NCBI GenBank assembly: GCA_039707655.1
Contig: CM077676.1
Location: 240,268,866-240,332,865, forward strand
Origin: Elymus sibiricus
Taxonomy: Eukaryota; Streptophyta; Magnoliopsida; Poales; Poaceae
DNA: 64,000 nt
Direction: 5' to 3'
The stretch's first letter is position 1. Every line of letters begins with the position of its first letter. Made by a program: the position numbers and the translations under genes. Under the pieces are notes generated by a model. The model was given only the letters and a program-made list of their open reading frames with translations. It did no database searches and had not been told where the DNA came from. Shown here piece by piece: positions 21,003 through 33,166 of the stretch.

Positions 21003-23887
21003 TTAGGTGTAGTATGGCCGGAGATGGGCAATGTTCCAGGGCCGGCTTCCCTCCTCCTCAGAGGTACATGATTTATCTGCCTCACATATATCAACTAGGT
21101 AATATGACCCGTTGTTGAGATTCTTGCTGATAACAAAGGGCCCTTCCCAAGGAGGTGAAAGTTTATGCATGCATGTCTGGTCTTGTATCAGACGGAGCAC
21201 TAAGTCACCTTCCTGAAAAGTACGGCTTCGAACTCTACGGCTGTGATAGCGACGTAGGTCTTGTTGATAAATTGCTGATCTGGACGCGACAAGTTCGCGT
21301 TCTTCCTCCCGAGCATCGAGAGCGTCTTGGCGAGCTTGCTCATTATTTGATTCCACATAAGCCGCCACCCGAGGGGAGTCATGCCAAATATCGCTTGGAA
21401 GTACAGCTTCTGCACCATAGACCAGGAAGAACAGCGTATAGCCCGTTGACCTGTTGGGAGTAGTTCGTATGCTCCAAAGTACTGCAGGCAACTCTTCTTC
21501 CCAGTAACCAGGCATGCGTTGCAAAGGCACCATGAGCCGGGGTTTGATTCCTCGCAACAATTCCTGATTAGCTCTTTCTGCCTGCCCGTTGGACTGAGGA
21601 TGCGCAACCGATGCTAAATCAAGCCGGATGTGCTCCTGTTGACAGAACTGTTTCATGACTTCTTTGGAAAGATTGGTTCCATTGTCTGTGATGATACTGT
21701 GTGGATAGCCGAAGTGATATATCAACTTTTTCAAAAACTTGACGGATGTAGCCGCGTCACAACGGCTGACTGGCTCTGCTTCCACCCACTTGGTGAATTT
21801 GTCCACAGCTACCAACAAATGAGTATGTTTATTCTTAGAACATTTAAAGGGTCCAACCATGTCAAGCCCCTAGACTGCAAAAGGCCAAGTTATTGGAATC
21901 ATCCTTAACTCTTGAGCCGGCACATGAGCCTGGCGAGCATACTTCTGACAACCATCACACTTGCGCACAATATCTTCTACATCGGCGTGAGCTGTGAGCC
22001 AGTAAAACCCGTGCCGGAAGGCTTTCGTGACCAGCGATCTCGAGCCGGCATGATGACCACAATCGCCAGAATGAATCTCATTGAGAATTGCACGGCCCTC
22101 CTCAGGTGAAACACAATGCTGAAAAACACCAGTAACACTTCGTCGATGCAACTCGCCATTAACGATAGTCATAGACTTGGACCGTCTGATGATCTGTCGA
22201 GCGATGATTTCCTCTGCTGGAAGCTCTCCCTGGCTTAGATAAGCCAAGTAAGGAATTGTCCAATCAGGTATAGCATGAACAACAGCCACTAGAGCCGCCT
22301 CTGGGTCAGGAATAGCCAAGTCTTCCTCTGTTTGTAACTTGACAGACGGGTTATGCAAAACGTCCAGAAAAACATTGGGTGGCACCGGCTTGCGCTGAGA
22401 ACCCAAGCGAGAGAGTGCATCTGCTGCCTCATTCTGCCGGCGATCAATGTGATCAACTTGATAACCCGTGAAGTGTCCAGCAATATTAGTGACCGCATGC
22501 CTGTAAGCCGCCATAAGGGGATCCTTGGAGTTCCATGTGCCAGAAACCTGTTGAGCCACCAAATCTGAGTCGCCTAAGCACCTAACCCGGCTCAAGTTCA
22601 TCTCCTTGGCCATTCGGAGCCCATGAAGCAATGCCTCATATTCTGCTGCATTGTTAGATAGGGGAACATAAGTCTTAAAACATAACAGAACTTATCTCCT
22701 CGCGGGGAAGTTATCACAACTCCAGCCCCCGAGCCTTCAAGCTGCATTGAGCCGTCGAAGTGTATGGACCAATACGTCGTGTCTGGCTTCTCTTCGGGAG
22801 CCTGTAACTCTGTCCAATCATTGATGAAATCCACCAAAGCCTGGGATTTGATTGCAGTGCGAGGCACGCATTTGAGATGATGTGGACCAAGCTCGATAGC
22901 CCACTTAGCAACTCGGCCCGTGGCTTCCGGGTTCTGAATTATGTCCCCAAGAGGTGCTGAACTGACCACAGTGATTGGATGCTCGTGGAAGTAATGCTTT
23001 AGCTTGCGACTCACCATGAATACTCCATAGACCAGCTTCTGCCAATGCGGATACCGTTGCTTGGACTCTGTTAATACTTCACTAATATAATACACAGGGT
23101 GCTGAACTAGGTATTCCTTGCCTTCCTCCTTGCGCTCTACAACAACTGCAATGCTTACAACCTTGTTGTTAGCAGCAATATATAACAACATAGGTTCCTT
23201 CTCATGAGGGGCAGCAAGGATGGGCGGCTCAGACAATTGTTTTTTGAGGGCCTCAAAAGCCTGATCTGCGGCATCATTCCAAACAAAGTCATCTGATTTC
23301 CTGAGCAATTGATACAACGGGATTGCCTTCTCCCCAAGCCGGCTTATGAACCAGCTCAACACCGCAACCCACCCAGCCAGCTTCTGCACAGCATTAAGAT
23401 TTGCCGATTTAGCCAGGGTCGTGATTGCCTTGATCTTTTCCGGGTTGGCTTCGATGCCACGCTCGGAAACGAGAAATCCCAGTAGCTTTCCTGCAGGGAC
23501 ACCAAAGACACACTTCTCCGGGTTAAGTTTCATCTGGTAGACACGGAGATTGTCAAATGTTTCCTTGAGATCCTCCAATAAGGTTTCTTTCTTGCGTGAT
23601 TTAACCACAATGTCATCAACATATGCGTGGACGTTCCGCCCAATCTGCTTGTGAAAACAACTTTGGACACAACGCTGATAAGTCGCCTGTGCACACTTCA
23701 GATCAAACGACATGGTCGTATAACAGAAAGCTCCAAAGGGCGTGATGAAAGCCGTCTTTTCCTGGTCCTCCTGCTTCATCTTGATCTGATGATAACCAGC
23801 GTAAGCATCTAGAAAGCATAAACACTCACAACCTGCCATAACATCAATGATCTGGTCAATACGGGGTAAGGCAAAGGGGTCACTAGG
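21003..23887 (-). pseudogene. Tat pol: RT C-terminal part, RNase H, second RNase H, integrase
   Basis: Minus-strand frames. 23839-22598 carries the RT palm with YVDD (about 23623-23612), thumb and an RNase H region. Around 22780-22560 a second RNase H-like unit begins IHFDGSMQLEGSGAGVV and continues after a frameshift as HGLRMAKEMN...GDSDLVAQQV. Frame 22631-21870 has the integrase zinc-binding region (HHAGSR...CDGCQKYAR). A stop at 21870-21872 then splits off the catalytic core. In 21860-21003 Asp of TDNGTNL and Glu of QAERANQ are 36 residues apart (DX35E), and the first Asp lies just before the Met at 21860. The IN C terminus ends HLRPYYT. Breaks: the nested insertion at 23888, one frameshift and one stop. 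Confidence 0.85.
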
Positions 23888-24410
23888 TGATAAGGATCAA
23901 GTAGAGATCCTAGGTTTTTGGCCCAATCTTTCACGGCGAACGATAGAACCAATAGATAACTTCTATTGTTGAGCAGATTAAATCTACTCCACAAACCCCA
24001 GAACAGATTCTTGCGAATCAGCAAGCAAAACAAAACGATATTGGCGTCCCCGACATGGGACTTTTTTCTGTCTATTCTTAACTCCAAAATTCAACCCCCC
24101 TATTACAATGGCCGGCGGCCGGCTTATATAGGTAAACCCTAAAATTAAAAACTATCCGGATTGGACAAGACCAAACCGAATAAAAATAACACAACTAAAA
24201 ATAAAACTCTATGGCCCATGACATGGCCTGGATAGAAACGGGCAACCATTTATTTTAAGCCACTCCTATTTGGCCTTGCCGAAACACATTGGTGGTGTTC
24301 TAAAATTGGGCTTCACCTCATCCGTAGGAGGAATTGCAAAGCAAAAGGATCCAAACTTCAGAATATCAGGAGGTGGTGAAATTATAGGAGCAATAGATAT
24401 CCTCCCCTCA
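23888..24410 (-). repeat. 3' LTR of the nested gag-protease element
   Basis: 523 bp, with GGCCGGCGGCCGGC and a TATATA-containing core near 24110-24130. It differs from the right LTR by about seven substitutions and one 1-bp indel. Confidence 0.9.
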
Positions 24411-25992
24411 CCATCCCCCCAACTTGAGAGGAAACCGTCCTCGGTTTCGCCTTAATGTGTTGGACCTTCGTCTTCATAGTAAGCGCATCCACTTTGATAT
24501 CCTTGTCAAGCATAGGCTGCAGCACATGACGCTTCCCCTTATGCCACAAGGAATAAACATTGGATCTGCCTTCATGAGTGGAACGCCTATCAAATTGCCA
24601 CGGTCGGCCTAGCAGCACATGACATGCATCCATAGGCAAAACATCACAGACCACCGTGTCCTCATAAGTACCTACAGAAATTTTCAGGCGCACCTTATGT
24701 GTTACCTTCAGCTTCCCAGAATTATACAACCACTGAACATAATGTGGCTGTGGGTGTTTCCATGTAGGCAACGAAAGAGAATCCACCAAACTCTTGCTGA
24801 TAATGTTGGTGTAGCTGCCACCATCAATAATCAGCTTGCAGGTAGTGTCTTGGACTGTGCATTGGGTCTGAAAAATATTCCAGCACTGCCCTTGTCCTTC
24901 TATGCGATCCGCGGGCACACGGTGCACCATCAAATTAGTGCAATTAGGAGCAGCGTTCTCTGGATACACATCCACATGTTCAAGTTCCTTAGACTCCTCA
25001 CTCGATGGATCAGCAGCCTTGTCATCATCACTAGCAGACACATATCCATCTTGTGTGAGCATCACCCTTTTTGTATTAGGGCAATCACGCCTCATGTGTC
25101 CTCGGCCTCCTCAAGTAAAGCACTCTATACCAGCGGTGGACTGAGTAGACGCAGCTTTGGACACTCCTGATTTTGGCGCCTCACCATGAGAAAAGTTGTT
25201 GGAGCGTGTAGAAGGTGCCGACTTAGCACTAGAACCAGCAGCCTCGGTGGGGGAATGACGCCATGTGTTCGTGGCTGAAACTTGGCATCGTTTGAGTTGT
25301 TGCTCTGCACGCTCAGCTTGGTGCACAAGATCTTGGATGTTGTAGTAGACCACCATCTCCACACGATCCTGCACCTCAATATTCAGCCCATGAAAGAACC
25401 GAGACATAGTGGCCTCCGGGTCCTCAGTTGTTCCTGTACGTATCATCAACAACTCCAACTCTTTATAATAGTCATCCACCGATTTATTACCTTGAGTGAG
25501 CCACTGCAATTTGTGGTACATATCACGCTTGTAATGTTCAGGAACAAAACGATGTCGCATGAGTTCTTTCATACCTCTCCAGGACATTGGGCGAGTTGGC
25601 ATACGCAGAATTTGACTCCACCAACTCAGCACGTAACCGGTGAATTCAACTGCAGCAAGTTGAAGTCTATTCTCCTCAGTATAATGGTGGGTAGCAAAAA
25701 TCTGATCCATATGCATCTCCCACTCCAAATAATCATCAGGTCCACAGTCACCGGAGAAAGGAGGGATGGACAGTTTGACACGCCCAATACCACCATCATC
25801 AATGGGAACACGAATAGCCTGACCAACACTATTACGATCATGTGGCAGAGCACGATGAGCACCTGAAAGACGGGCATCAAAAGGTCGTTGGGGTGGTGCA
25901 TAATCACCGTCATCCTCAAGGTCTTCATCATCAGCATGTCCATGGGCCCCTTGTCGGCGAGCATGAACATCAGCATGGCGGCGTGGCAGCAT
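24382..25992 (-). pseudogene. gag-protease of the nested element, one in-frame stop
   Basis: Minus strand, one frame from 25992 to about 24420 with a single TGA at 25111-25113. Residues about 75-230 form a Retrotrans_gag domain (KLSIPPFSGDCGPDDYLEWE, ...YVLSWWSQI..., RHRFVPEHYKRDMYHKL). A CCHC knuckle follows (CFT-stop-GGRGHMRRDC); the stop sits at its second Cys. Downstream, LIIDGGSYTNIIS is an aspartic-protease active-site motif and LLGRPWQFDRRS closes the protease domain. There is no RT. The last residues read into the LTR. Confidence 0.8.
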
Positions 25993-25999
25993 GTCGCGA

Positions 26000-26921
26000 G
26001 GTTGTACAACAGGGGGCGGCTACACCTGTGCACGGGGAACAACATCTCCCAATGCATCAATCCGGGTAGACAAGCCTGCAATTAGCACAGCCAAAGAATC
26101 ATGGCTCTGCTTAATGTACTCACACGTACTGTCAAAACCAGCTCGAACATTAGGAGCCAAATCATCAGCAAATATGGGCAGCACAGGCTCCTTCGGTTTG
26201 TCTCCAGCAGCGACTGAGTTTTCTCCGTGAATCGAGTTCACCATCGCGGACGAAAAATCGTGGCGCGGTAGCCGTCCACAGCAGCAGCAATATGCGTACA
26301 ACAGATAATGATAATGGCTAAACAACAGAACGCGGACAGTGAGCCTCGTAGTGACAATCCCAGCACCGTGCCCGGCAGAGAGAACGATTGCGGCAGCAGC
26401 TCAGCAGGAAACAATAGACTCCTAAGTAGTCACGTGAGATCCAAATATGTCCAAAGCAACAAAAAAAATAGTCCCGTATACCACAGCTCCAGTCCGATCC
26501 ACTTAATAGCTAGCTTCACGTGCAATCACTTTTTTCCTTATGTACGTACACATGCAATAAGAATCGTACCAGAAAAGGCAGGCAATCCGATCCGATCCCT
26601 TGTGCTTTCCTTCCTTTGCTCTTTCCAAACCGATCAATTAAATCTTTTTTTAACTTTCCAATCTGGACAGCAGGACTCCCAACAGAATACGACTAGAACG
26701 AGATCGGAAACACGGAACAAACCAAAATTTGGCAGCGTAGGTGCAACACTCAACGATCCCAATAGCCACGAATAGAACCTTGTCCAGCAGATCAGTAGCA
26801 GTAGAAACAAGCAGATGAACACCGGTGTCTTGGCGTAGCGCCTCCGGCAGCAATACTTCCAGCAGCAGATAATTCTCAGCAGGGATACGCCGTGAGAAAC
26901 CCGACGAATCTGATACCAAGA
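26000..26921 (-). other. 5' leader of the nested gag-protease element
   Basis: About 920 bp between the gag start and the right LTR, with the primer-binding site at its right edge and no convincing ORF of its own. A short upstream frame (26325-26020) containing PVLPIFADDLAPNVRAGF may be the N-terminal part of gag. Confidence 0.5.
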
Positions 26922-27445
26922 TAATAAGGATCAAGTAGAGATCCTAGGTTTTTGGCCCAATCTTTCACGGCGAACGATAGAACTAATAGATAACTTCGAT
27001 TGTTGAGCAGATTAAATCTACTCCACAAACCCCAGAACAGATTCTTGCGAATCAGCAAGCAAAACAAAACGATATTGGCGTCCCCGACATGGGACTTTTT
27101 TTCTGTCTATTCTTAACTCCAAAATTCAACTCCCCTATTACAATGGCCGGCGGCCGGCTTATATAGGTAAACCCTAAAACTAAAAACTATCCGGATTGGA
27201 CAGGCCCAAACCGAATAAAAATAACACAACTAAAAATAAAACTCTATGGCCCATGACATGGCCTGGATAGAAACGGGCAACCATTTATTTTAAGCCACTC
27301 CTATTTGGCCTTGCCGAAACACATTGGTGGTGTTCTAAAATTGGGCTTCACCTCATCCGTAGGAGGAATTGCAAAGCAAAAGGATCCAAACTTCAGAATA
27401 TCAGGAGGTGGTGAAATTATAGGAGCAATAGATATCCTCCCCTCA
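26922..27445 (-). repeat. 5' LTR of the nested gag-protease element
   Basis: 524 bp, aligned end to end with 23888-24410. Confidence 0.9.
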
Positions 27446-28527
27446 TTACTAGGACAAGCCTTATTTAGGTCTGTGTAATCAACACACATCCGCCAAGTCC
27501 CGTTTTTCTTCAGAACAAGCACCGGGTTGGCTAGCCACTCGGGATGGAAGACTTCAACAATGAACCCAGCAGCTAGGAGCCGGGCTACCTCTTCACCAAT
27601 AGCTTTCCGCCTCTCTTCATTAAAACGACGGAGATACTGGCGAACGGGTTTAAACTTGGGATCCACTTTAAGGGAGTGCTCAGCGAGTTCTCTCGGTACA
27701 CCTGGCATGTCAGAAGGTTTCCATGCAAAAATGTCCCGGTTCTCACGGATGAACTCGATGAGTGCGCTTTCCTATTTAGGATCCATATTTGCCCCAACAG
27801 TGAACTGCTCAGAAGAATTACCGGGGGTGAAGTCAACTTGCTTGGTGTCTTTTGCCGACTTGAATTTGAGCAGAGGATCAGACTCCGTCATCGGCTTCTT
27901 CAGAGAAGTCCGGTCAGCCGGGTCAACATTGTCCGTGTAATACTTTAGTTCCTCCGCCGCGCAAGCCAACTCAGCATATGCTGCATCGCCTTCCTCACAC
28001 TCAAGCGCAAGCTTCCGATTGCCTTCGATTGTGATAGTTCCCCTCGGCCCTGGCATTTTTAACTTCAGATAGACGTAGCACGGCCGCGCCATGAACCGTG
28101 CATAAGCCGGCCTCCCGAACAGAGCATGGTATGGACTTTTTAGTTTGACCACCTCAAAGGACAAGAACTCAGAATGATAATTATCCTCCGAGCCAAAGGC
28201 CATCTCAAGGGATATTCTTCCCACGGGATAAGCTGACTTGCCAGGGACTATGCCATGAAAAACTGTAGAAGATGGAGTCAACTGCTTATCAGACAGATTC
28301 ATCCGCCTAAAAGTATCATAATACAATATATTGATGCTACTGCCTCCGTCCATGAGCACTTTAGTTAACGTATAACCGCCGACTTGGGGTGCCACCACCA
28401 GAGCTAAATGACCGGGGTGATCAAGGAGTACTAGATGATCCGCCCGGCTCCAAGTGACCGGCTGCTCTGACCAGTTGAGATAGTACGGGGCTGCCGGCTC
28501 AACCAAGTTGGCGGCTCGCCGCTGCAC
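27446..28527 (-). pseudogene. Tat pol: protease and RT N-terminal part
   Basis: Minus strand. 28527-27772 includes the protease active-site region VLMDGGSSINILY and the flap-region sequence ALFGRPAYARFMA. It ends in a stop at 27772-27774. 27708-27446 gives the RT fingers (VARLLAAGFIVEVFHPEWLANP...NGTWRMCVDYTDLNKACPS) and stops at the nested insertion. The remainder of RT is at 23887 and below. Confidence 0.8.
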
Positions 28528-31100
28528 CTTCCTATCACGCTTGTAGGTACTAGTGGTGAAAACATGATACTGCCCATTATTCCACTGCTTCGGGTTACTC
28601 TGAAATCCTGACTGGCCGGCTTGATGCTGATTTCCTTGATTGTTCCGCTAATTTCTGCCTCCAGTATTGCCAACCCCCTGAAACCCGGCATTCTGCCCGT
28701 TGTTCCCTTGGAACCCGGGCCTGCAAAGGGCCCGTGTGAGCCGGGTCCTTGATTGTCGGGTTGTCCGTCGTTGCCACCGCCGTTGTGATGATTCTGGAAG
28801 ATCCGCTTGAAGAACTCTTGCATGATGTAGCAATTTTTCCCAGGAGTGGCTAGACGGCTTACCATTGAAACTGTGCTTTGGACATGGACCTTTGCGAGCC
28901 TCCTCGAAGCTGAGAGGGCGATTACCAGAAGACTGCCTCCTAGAACCATTGTTCTGACGCTGATTTTTGTTACCAGTATTTGTATTTGCTACCAGATCGG
29001 AGCCGCCTTCATAACCTTTGCGTTTACCGCCGTTGCTGTTTTGCCCATTACCATTGTTCTGCTGGTGACCCTTGCCACCGTTTTTCTTGCCCTTGCCGGA
29101 TTTTCCTCATCAGATGGCGGATCCTTTGTATTATCTGATTCAGCATACCGAGTTAGGACATCCATGAGATCGCCCATGTCTTGGGCCTTTCTCTTGAGTC
29201 GCCCTAACTTCTGGACCAGGGGCTAAAACTTACATGTTCGTTCCAAAACAAGCACTGCCTGTGCAGCTGAGATACTATCTGAACTATGTATGACTTCCGC
29301 AACCCGGCGAGCCCAATGATGCACTGACTCATCCTCACGCTGAACACAATGTTCGAGATCAACAATTGTGGTTGGTCTTTTGCAGGTTCCCTGGAAATTC
29401 TTGATGAAGCGCTCCTTCAGTTCTTGCCATGTATTAATGGAATTCACCGGCAGGTTTTTCAACCAAGTGCGTGCTGGACCTTCCAACATGAGGGGCAGAT
29501 AACGTGCACACAGTGACTCACTTGCTCCCAACAGATCCATTGCCAATTCATAACTCTCGATCCACTCGGTCGGCTCCAGATTCGCTGTGTAATTAGGAAC
29601 CTTGCGAGGACCTTTGAAATCTGGGGGCATGCATGCATCTCGCAGCGTCGGGACTAGACAAGGAGTTCCAATCATGCGGCTTGATAGACCCCCAAGGCGG
29701 CCAGCTGTCTGGGTTGCGGTGGGTGGGTCGTGTGCTGCAGGCTGGTTATACACCGCACGCTTGTTTTCCTCTTCCAACGCTCGCAGAGCCCGGGCGGTGT
29801 CCACAATATCCTGTGCATTCGGAATCCTGGGTTGGTGCTGATTCGCCAGTGGCTGCGCGGCCCCTCTGCGGTGTGCGCTGCTGGAAACTGCTGGCGACTC
29901 AGGGCGTTGGCTCCTGGTGTGGCTCTGGTGAGGGGTTGAGTGGAGCTGGTGCTGGCTATGAGAATAATTGGCTTGCTGCATTACTGCTGTCTTGAGCATC
30001 GTGATGGTGTTCCTGGCCTCGACCTGAGCCGGACCGTCACCCTCAATTGGGATTGCTGCCAAATTGTGAGTCACCGCCAGAACATTGTCAACCGGGTTTG
30101 AGTAGTGTCCAATTGGGGTCTGGAACCGGCGAAACGGTAACTGTTGCTGTTGAGCCGGCGTATGGTGCTGAGCTGGCTCCCTCAGATGAGTCGGCTGCTG
30201 CAACAGCGACCCTCCTGTGGGGACGGTACCAACCCTCGGGTTTACCGGAGCCTGTGGATTGTTGGGCGTGGTGAACAATTGAGTTGGCTTGGCCGGAAAC
30301 CGGCTTTGATGCCGCCTCCGATGGACGAGCTCTTACTCGGCCTGCAGGCGGCTTAAATAATGAGCCTCCTCTTCCAAACGATGTCTTTCCTCGGCAAGCC
30401 GGGCCTGCGTCTCCGCCATACAAGTGTTTTCAGCATTGATATCCTCTTGGATCTTGGCCATCTACCCGAGACACTTCGTGATATCCGTGTTGCGCGCAGC
30501 CGCGTTCTCCACAGTAACCGGCTCGGCCAACAGGGCTGTCAAAGTATTCATCAAGTCCGTAAGCGCCTATGCCCCAGTTTTCTGAGAGCCGGCAGCAGCC
30601 GTGCCGGCTCCTCCTGAGCCGGCCAGGGTGAGGTTCTGCCCAGTCGCTAGATCGATCGGATCGCGTGCCGGATCTTGTCTACCCGCCATATAGACCGCTG
30701 CAAAGCGAGGCGGCTCAAGGGCCTCTGGAAAAACTTCATCAGTATACCCCAGCCTTCCATCGTATAGGGGACGGATCGACTCAGTTTCTCCCATTAAGGA
30801 TTCGCCGTCAGATTGAACGAGCGTATCGTCTCCAGACAGGAAGTTTTCCAACAAGGCCACCCCTTGGGTGAACCCTACGAAGACATGCTTCCGGCCGGCT
30901 TGTGGCGGGCCGGGACTTGCCTGGCTTGGACTGGCGCGGCGAGCCGACTCGACGCCGGTGACATCCTCCAATCCGGCGGCCGACTCGCCGACAACACCGA
31001 TGAAGGTATGGATCTTGCCAAAGGGAACCCGGTACCCGTACTCAATTGAGTCGGCGTCGGGGCCCCGGTACGAATCATCGATGTAGAGCTTCCCGCGGTG
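28528..31100 (-). pseudogene. Tat gag and leader ORF, several stops
   Basis: A leader frame (31100-30567) starts within MTKSHRGKLYIDDSYRG and is Gly/Ala-rich. Frame 30278-29223 holds a Retrotrans_gag domain (PTEWIESYELAMDLLGASES, LPVNSINTWQELKERF). Frame 28949-28431 and neighbours are Gln/Asn/Gly-rich linkers toward protease. Stops near 30567, 30463 and 29223 and phase changes near 28950 break the frame. The ORF seen at 31304-30567 begins inside the LTR and reads across the primer-binding site; its first part is not protein-coding in the element. Confidence 0.75.
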
Positions 31101-31200
31101 GCTTTTCGTCATCAAGCCAACCACGTACTTCCCGAACCCTGGGAGAGCTCCCGCTAAGAACTCAACTCCACCGTGCGTAGGCCCCACGGTGGGCGCCAAC

Positions 31201-31725
31201 TGTCGTGGTTTTGACACGGCAAATGCCCTTGTGAAAGGACTTAGAGATGAGGCCATCGCACAAAGGTGGAAGCTTAACGGGGTTGATCGGGAACGAGAAG
31301 ACACGGAGTTACCCAGGTTCGGCCCCTCGCGGTGGAGGTAAAAGCCTACGTCCTGCTTGATTGTATTGTTTTGGATCTCGATTACAAGGGTGCAAATACG
31401 CTAACCTAGCTCTCGAGGGATTGCAACTTAGTCTTTCTACCGTAGGCGCTCCCCTTTATATATAGGTTGAGCCCTACATGAGAGTCCGGGTTGTAGACTT
31501 AACCCGTATCCTACTCTTATTCTACTTACTCCTCAAGATAATCTTCTCTGCCTTATCTTTGTCTTTGAGCTGGCCCGCAGGCTGAGCTGACTTTTCTCTC
31601 CGGGCCTCCGTCAAGCCGGCCCATTGGATATCTTAGGCCCAGCAGCGAGATACCCGCTGAGCCTTACAGCTCCATGGCCGGGTCATCTCCTGCCGGGTCT
31701 TCAAGGCTGGGAAATATCCCCAACA
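31201..31725 (-). repeat. 5' LTR of the Tat element, 525 bp
   Basis: Aligns with 15057-15587 throughout, lacking 6 bp in the CCCTAGGTTTACATG region. Followed on its left by the primer-binding site (31181-31200). Confidence 0.9.
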
Positions 31726-31986
31726 CCTGTTAATGAACAAGAGGCTATTATACTGTCTGGTGCCTTGCCTCTAGTTGTAGACCTCCAGATGCAGCAAGAG
31801 GCACCTATTGCTCCTGTGCCTGCTGAAAATGCTAAAAATTCTATTGAAAATGTTGCACCTGCTGCACTGTCTGAAATTGTTGTTACCCTCTCTGCAAATG
31901 TTATTTTAGTCCATCCAGTTATTGCAATTGACAAACCTGAAGATGCTTCTTCTATCTCTTTTGTTAGCCCAGATTGGCTGGCCTAA
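31726..31986 (+). pseudogene. LINE-like ORF1 pseudogene, 3' part
   Basis: Continues the frame broken at 15056: NEQEAIILSGALPLVVDLQ ... ISFVSPDWLA and a stop at 31984-31986. It is acidic and Ala/Val-rich like the sequence before the Tat insertion. From 31987 to 32376 I see only non-coding sequence, including a short GAGCGCGCCACTTGGCGCGCTC inverted repeat near 32208-32229. Confidence 0.5.
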
Positions 31987-32376
31987 CGTCATCTAAACTT
32001 TGAGCCACTGACAAATGGACCACCATGTCAGTGGCTCGAAGTCAGTTGAGGTAATGGTAAGCAATCCAAACTATTGGAAAAAAAAAATCTCAACTTGTCT
32101 TTTTAGGAGGTTGGAGATTTCTCTTTGTCACATAGAGGGATGTTTGAGAGCAACTAATTAACGAGCGCTCCTTCGGGAGCCTCCCAACGATCACTCGGGG
32201 TGGGCTGAGAGCGCGCCACTTGGCGCGCTCTCAGCCGCCGCCACGTGTCGCGCTCTGGGCGTTCCCTCCGGATTTTTTTTCCGCACGCGTTTTCGGTTTT
32301 TTAGACTTTTTTTCGGTTTTTTGGTTTTCGACTGGTCTTTCTTAGCTTTTGGACGAAAAAAGATTTTGATTTTTTT

Positions 32377-32840
32377 TTGCGCGAAAAACGCGTTTTTTTT
32401 GCTTCTGCGAGAGGCACGGTTTTGCTTTCGCGAGAGGCACGGCCGTGCCTTCCGGAAACGGAAAAAAACACGTTTTTTTCCTTCCGTGAGAGGCATGTTT
32501 TTCCTTCCGCGAGAGGCACGGTTTTGCTTTCGCGAGAGGCACGGTCGTGCCTCTCGGAAACAGAAAAAACACGTTTTCTTTTTTTTTCCTGCCGCGAGAG
32601 GCACGGTTTTGCTTCCACGAGAGGCACGGATTTGCTTACACGAGAGGCACGGCCGTGCCTCTCGGAAACGAAAAAAAACGTGTTTTCTTTTTTTTCCCTT
32701 TCGTGAGAGGCACGGTTTTGCCCGTGCCTCTCGGAAACGAAAAAAAACGCGTTTTTTCCTTCCGCGAGAGGTACGGGTTTACTTCTAGTGGAGGCACGGA
32801 TTTGCTTCCGCGAGAGGCATAGTCGTGCCTCTTTGGGAAA
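32377..32840. repeat. GAGAGGCACGG imperfect tandem array
   Basis: More than ten copies of GCGAGAGGCACGG alternate with T-rich or A-rich spacers, and pairs form inverted repeats (GAGAGGCACGGCCGTGCCTC). The array ends about 380 bp before the SMC1 start codon. I suspect part of a Mutator-like non-autonomous element but did not find convincing terminal repeats. Confidence 0.75.
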
Positions 32841-33166
32841 GGAAAAAAATGTGCTCCTGGTTCGGTTTTTCCGTCCGGTTTTTTTGAAAAAAAAGTTCGT
32901 CAAAACCTATCAACATGAATCTAGTTTTGAGGATCTCGACGCGAGGAATTCAAAGGTGAAAACAGTTCGAGATTTGGACGCACAGTTTAAGAGATAAAAC
33001 GTTTTGAATAAACGGATCTAGAAAAAGGAAAAACTCTCAGGCTGCCACATGTGAAATCCGGAGAGGTTTTTTTTTTTCCAGTGAACCGGTGGGCCTAAAT
33101 GTGAGCAGAAAACGGCCCTGGATCCGTCTCCTTCCCCGTGCACTTCGAATTTCCCTTCTCCGACGA

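Larger units (their letters stand above)
23888..27445 (-). mobile_element. Nested non-autonomous gypsy element (gag-protease only), 3.6 kb
   Basis: LTRs 23888-24410 and 26922-27445 begin TGATAAGG (mutated to TAATAAGG on the right) and end CCCCTCA. Minus-strand CTTGGTATCA (26911-26920) beside the right LTR is a tRNA-Met-type primer-binding site, so the right LTR is 5'. A purine tract (AAGTTGGGGGGATGG on the minus strand) abuts the left LTR. The element splits the Tat RT codons after CVDYTDLNKACPS, and ACTAG is found on both sides. It encodes gag and protease but no RT or integrase, so it would rely on another element in trans. Confidence 0.85.
15057..31725 (-). mobile_element. Tat-lineage Ty3/gypsy retrotransposon, 16.7 kb including a nested element
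   Basis: Two LTRs, 15057-15587 and 31201-31725, start TGTCGTGG and end CCCCAACA in plus-strand reading. The flanks CCTAT (15052-15056) and CCTGT (31726-31730) are a 5-bp target duplication with one mismatch. Beside the right LTR the minus strand reads GTTGGCGCCCACCGTGGGG, the primer-binding site, so the element runs right to left: leader and gag (31100-28528), protease and RT (28527-27446 and 23887-22598), RNase H and integrase (to 21003). An antisense accessory ORF follows before the left (3') LTR. The size, dual RNase H and antisense ORF match the Tat/Retrosat2-like group. All frames are broken, so it is not autonomous now. Confidence 0.85.

Noticed and set aside
21155..21463. Plus-strand ORFs over the integrase region
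   Set aside because: The minus-strand frame has integrase motifs and DX35E spacing; plus-strand frames are shadows.
31140..31304. Coding start of Tat gag at 31304
   Set aside because: That frame begins inside the LTR and crosses the primer-binding site, so the real start must be further downstream on the minus strand.
32191..32903. Arg/Lys-rich ORFs up to 200 codons
   Set aside because: Translation of the GAGAGGCACGG repeat array; low complexity in every frame.
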